Part shown: one piece after another, positions 4,942 through 6,057 of the stretch | Layout of the letters: each line of letters opens with the position of its first letter | How positions within the stretch are numbered: position 1 is the first letter of the stretch | Assembly: GCA_003485905.1 (NCBI GenBank) | Contig: DNHK01000368.1 | Coordinates: 1 to 6,057 of the forward strand | DNA length: 6,057 nt | Direction: 5' to 3' | From: Gammaproteobacteria bacterium | GTDB lineage: Bacteria > Pseudomonadota > Gammaproteobacteria > Arenicellales > Arenicellaceae | The notes under the pieces: model-generated | What the model saw: only the letters and a program-made list of their open reading frames with translations | Told to the model about the DNA's origin: nothing | Databases searched by the model: none | Translations under genes and position numbers: made by a program

Positions 4942-6057
4942 TTAGGCTTCTATTTGTCGAGCGACCATTCCAGCAGATTGCTCTTCAAGAACATCTTGCA
5001 CTTGCTTGGCCTTACTAGACGCCAGGGTATGCATGAGAACCGTCGGAATCGCAACGCATAAGCCGAGCACTGTGGTAACCAATGCTTGTGAAATACCGCC
5101 AGCCATCAGCTTCGGATCACCCGCACCGAACAAAGTTATCGACTGAAACGTTTCGATCATACCGGTAACCGTACCGAGCAGACCCATCAATGGTGCGACC
5201 ACGGCAACAATCTTGAGAAACATCAGCATCTTGTTCAGCTTAGGTGTTTCTTTCATGATTTGCTCAGTCAGCTTAAGCTCAAGCGATTCCGTACTGCTAT
5301 TTGGATTGTCTTTGAGCACTTGAAGCACTCGACCTAGCGGATTCTTTGGAGATGGAGAGCCTGCATTCTTGGCTTGCTTTTTAACCGCACCAGCAACACT
5401 AAATAAAACCAACAGTCTCCATATCGCGATAGCTAAGGCAATCGCCCCCATTGCAATAATCACATAACCAACAGTACCGCCTTGCGTGACTCGCTCAGCC
5501 AAACTAGGACGCTCAACATTTGCACCTAATAAGGTGCCTCTTGTCGGGTCTACAAAAAACGAAACTGCACTGCCTGGCGCCGCGCTCTGTAGATCTGACA
5601 CAGAGCCTAGATATTGGCCGTCAGGCTGACGTGGTAATTCGGCTATACCGCCTGTCCCATAGGTCAAAAACTTGCCGTCGCCAACTAAATTGAAAACACC
5701 AACCCTAGTGACCACCTGATCTTGTTTTGATCCGGAAGCGGTTGCAACAGGGGCATTAAAAGAAACAACCTTACCCTGCTGTACCATTTCATTAAGTATG
5801 TTGCTCCAGATACTTTCAATTTCAGCCGCAGTCGGCAGCTCGTTTGATTGGCTAAGCTTTACAGAAATTGCTTCAAAAGCTTCACTTCGCCCAGGAAACT
5901 GAGCAGAAATTATAGAAGTATCAAAATTTGCCTGGGCTTCACCAACCACTTGCTGCAGGCCCGCGAATAATTCTTTTAAATCGCCTAAGGCAGTTTCTTT
6001 CTGGGCCCGCAAGGTATTTAACCCTTCGTCATTAGCCGCAAATTGATTTTCAAGCGC
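4942..6057 (-). CDS. ttpC: TtpC-like MotA/TolQ/ExbB family protein, first copy (5' end cut by right window edge)
   Basis: The frame stays open to the right edge, giving 371 visible residues that lack the N-terminus. The TTG at 6012 is not the start, because the 15 codons before it align with the paralogue at the left of the window. Visible order: the end of a coiled coil, a periplasmic domain to about residue 190 (ISAQFPGR, VTRVGVFN), a membrane helix at about 196-223, a cytoplasmic loop with NPLGRV, and two channel helices: about 274-305 with PLMGLLGTVTGMIETFQ and about 326-346. This long ExbB relative with an N-terminal periplasmic extension is the hallmark of TtpC, the additional subunit that Vibrio TonB2 systems require besides ExbB2 and ExbD2. 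The position matching E. coli ExbB Glu176 is Gln (GGISQALVTT). It is the first visible gene of the operon; a DUF3450 gene is expected just beyond the right edge. The MotA/TolQ/ExbB family is certain and the TtpC assignment is strong from architecture and neighbours. Confidence 0.92.
   Translation of the reverse strand, partial: ALENQFAANDEGLNTLRAQKETALGDLKELFAGLQQVVGEAQANFDTSIISAQFPGRSEAFEAISVKLSQSNELPTAAEIESIWSNILNEMVQQGKVVSFNAPVATASGSKQDQVVTRVGVFNLVGDGKFLTYGTGGIAELPRQPDGQYLGSVSDLQSAAPGSAVSFFVDPTRGTLLGANVERPSLAERVTQGGTVGYVIIAMGAIALAIAIWRLLVLFSVAGAVKKQAKNAGSPSPKNPLGRVLQVLKDNPNSSTESLELKLTEQIMKETPKLNKMLMFLKIVAVVAPLMGLLGTVTGMIETFQSITLFGAGDPKLMAGGISQALVTTVLGLCVAIPTVLMHTLASSKAKQVQDVLEEQSAGMVARQIEA

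Noticed and set aside
6010..6012. TTG as the start codon of the right TtpC-like gene
   Set aside because: The 15 codons upstream of it are open and align with the paralogue (ALENQFAAN against LDAQFTQNE), so the gene begins beyond the right edge.
3324..6057. Tol-Pal (TolQ-TolR-TolA) cluster instead of a TonB system
   Set aside because: The transducer has a TonB C-terminal domain with the YP motif, there are two MotA/TolQ/ExbB proteins including a long TtpC-like one, and no TolB or Pal is present.

Overview
The window is a densely packed stretch of chromosome with every gene on the minus strand, so it is read from right to left. It holds one complete TonB energy-transduction cassette of the TonB2 (TtpC) type and the beginning of what looks like a second, paralogous cassette. 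In transcription order the genes are: the C-terminal part of a long TtpC-like MotA/TolQ/ExbB protein (cut by the right edge), a short ExbB, ExbD, TonB, a periplasmic TPR-repeat protein, a DUF3450 coiled-coil protein, and the N-terminal 357 residues of a second TtpC-like protein (cut by the left edge). No RNA gene, mobile element, CRISPR array or convincing terminator is visible. The longest gene-free stretch is 71 bases.

The protein types and their order match the TonB2 clusters known from Vibrio and other marine Gammaproteobacteria (DUF3450, ttpC, exbB2, exbD2, tonB2, TPR). The moderate, slightly AT-leaning base composition and the good Shine-Dalgarno sequences fit a Gammaproteobacterium of the Alteromonadales/Cellvibrionales/Vibrionales kind. 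The genus cannot be fixed from this sequence.

How the genes work together: the TtpC-like protein, ExbB and ExbD should form a proton-driven motor in the inner membrane that energises TonB. TonB then crosses the periplasm to power TonB-dependent outer-membrane receptors for siderophores, haem, vitamins or polysaccharide fragments. The TPR and DUF3450 proteins both carry export signals, and so does the visible N-terminus of the left TtpC copy. They travel with these systems, but their exact roles are not established.

The gaps are 33, 40, 9, 71, 19 and 1 bases, and each gene has its own ribosome binding site, so all seven genes are probably one operon. The most notable point is that a new DUF3450-ttpC pair, normally the head of such a cluster, follows the TPR gene directly. 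This implies two TonB2-type cassettes in tandem. Two gene starts (TPR and DUF3450) are placed downstream of the longest open frames because of clear ribosome binding sites and better signal peptides.
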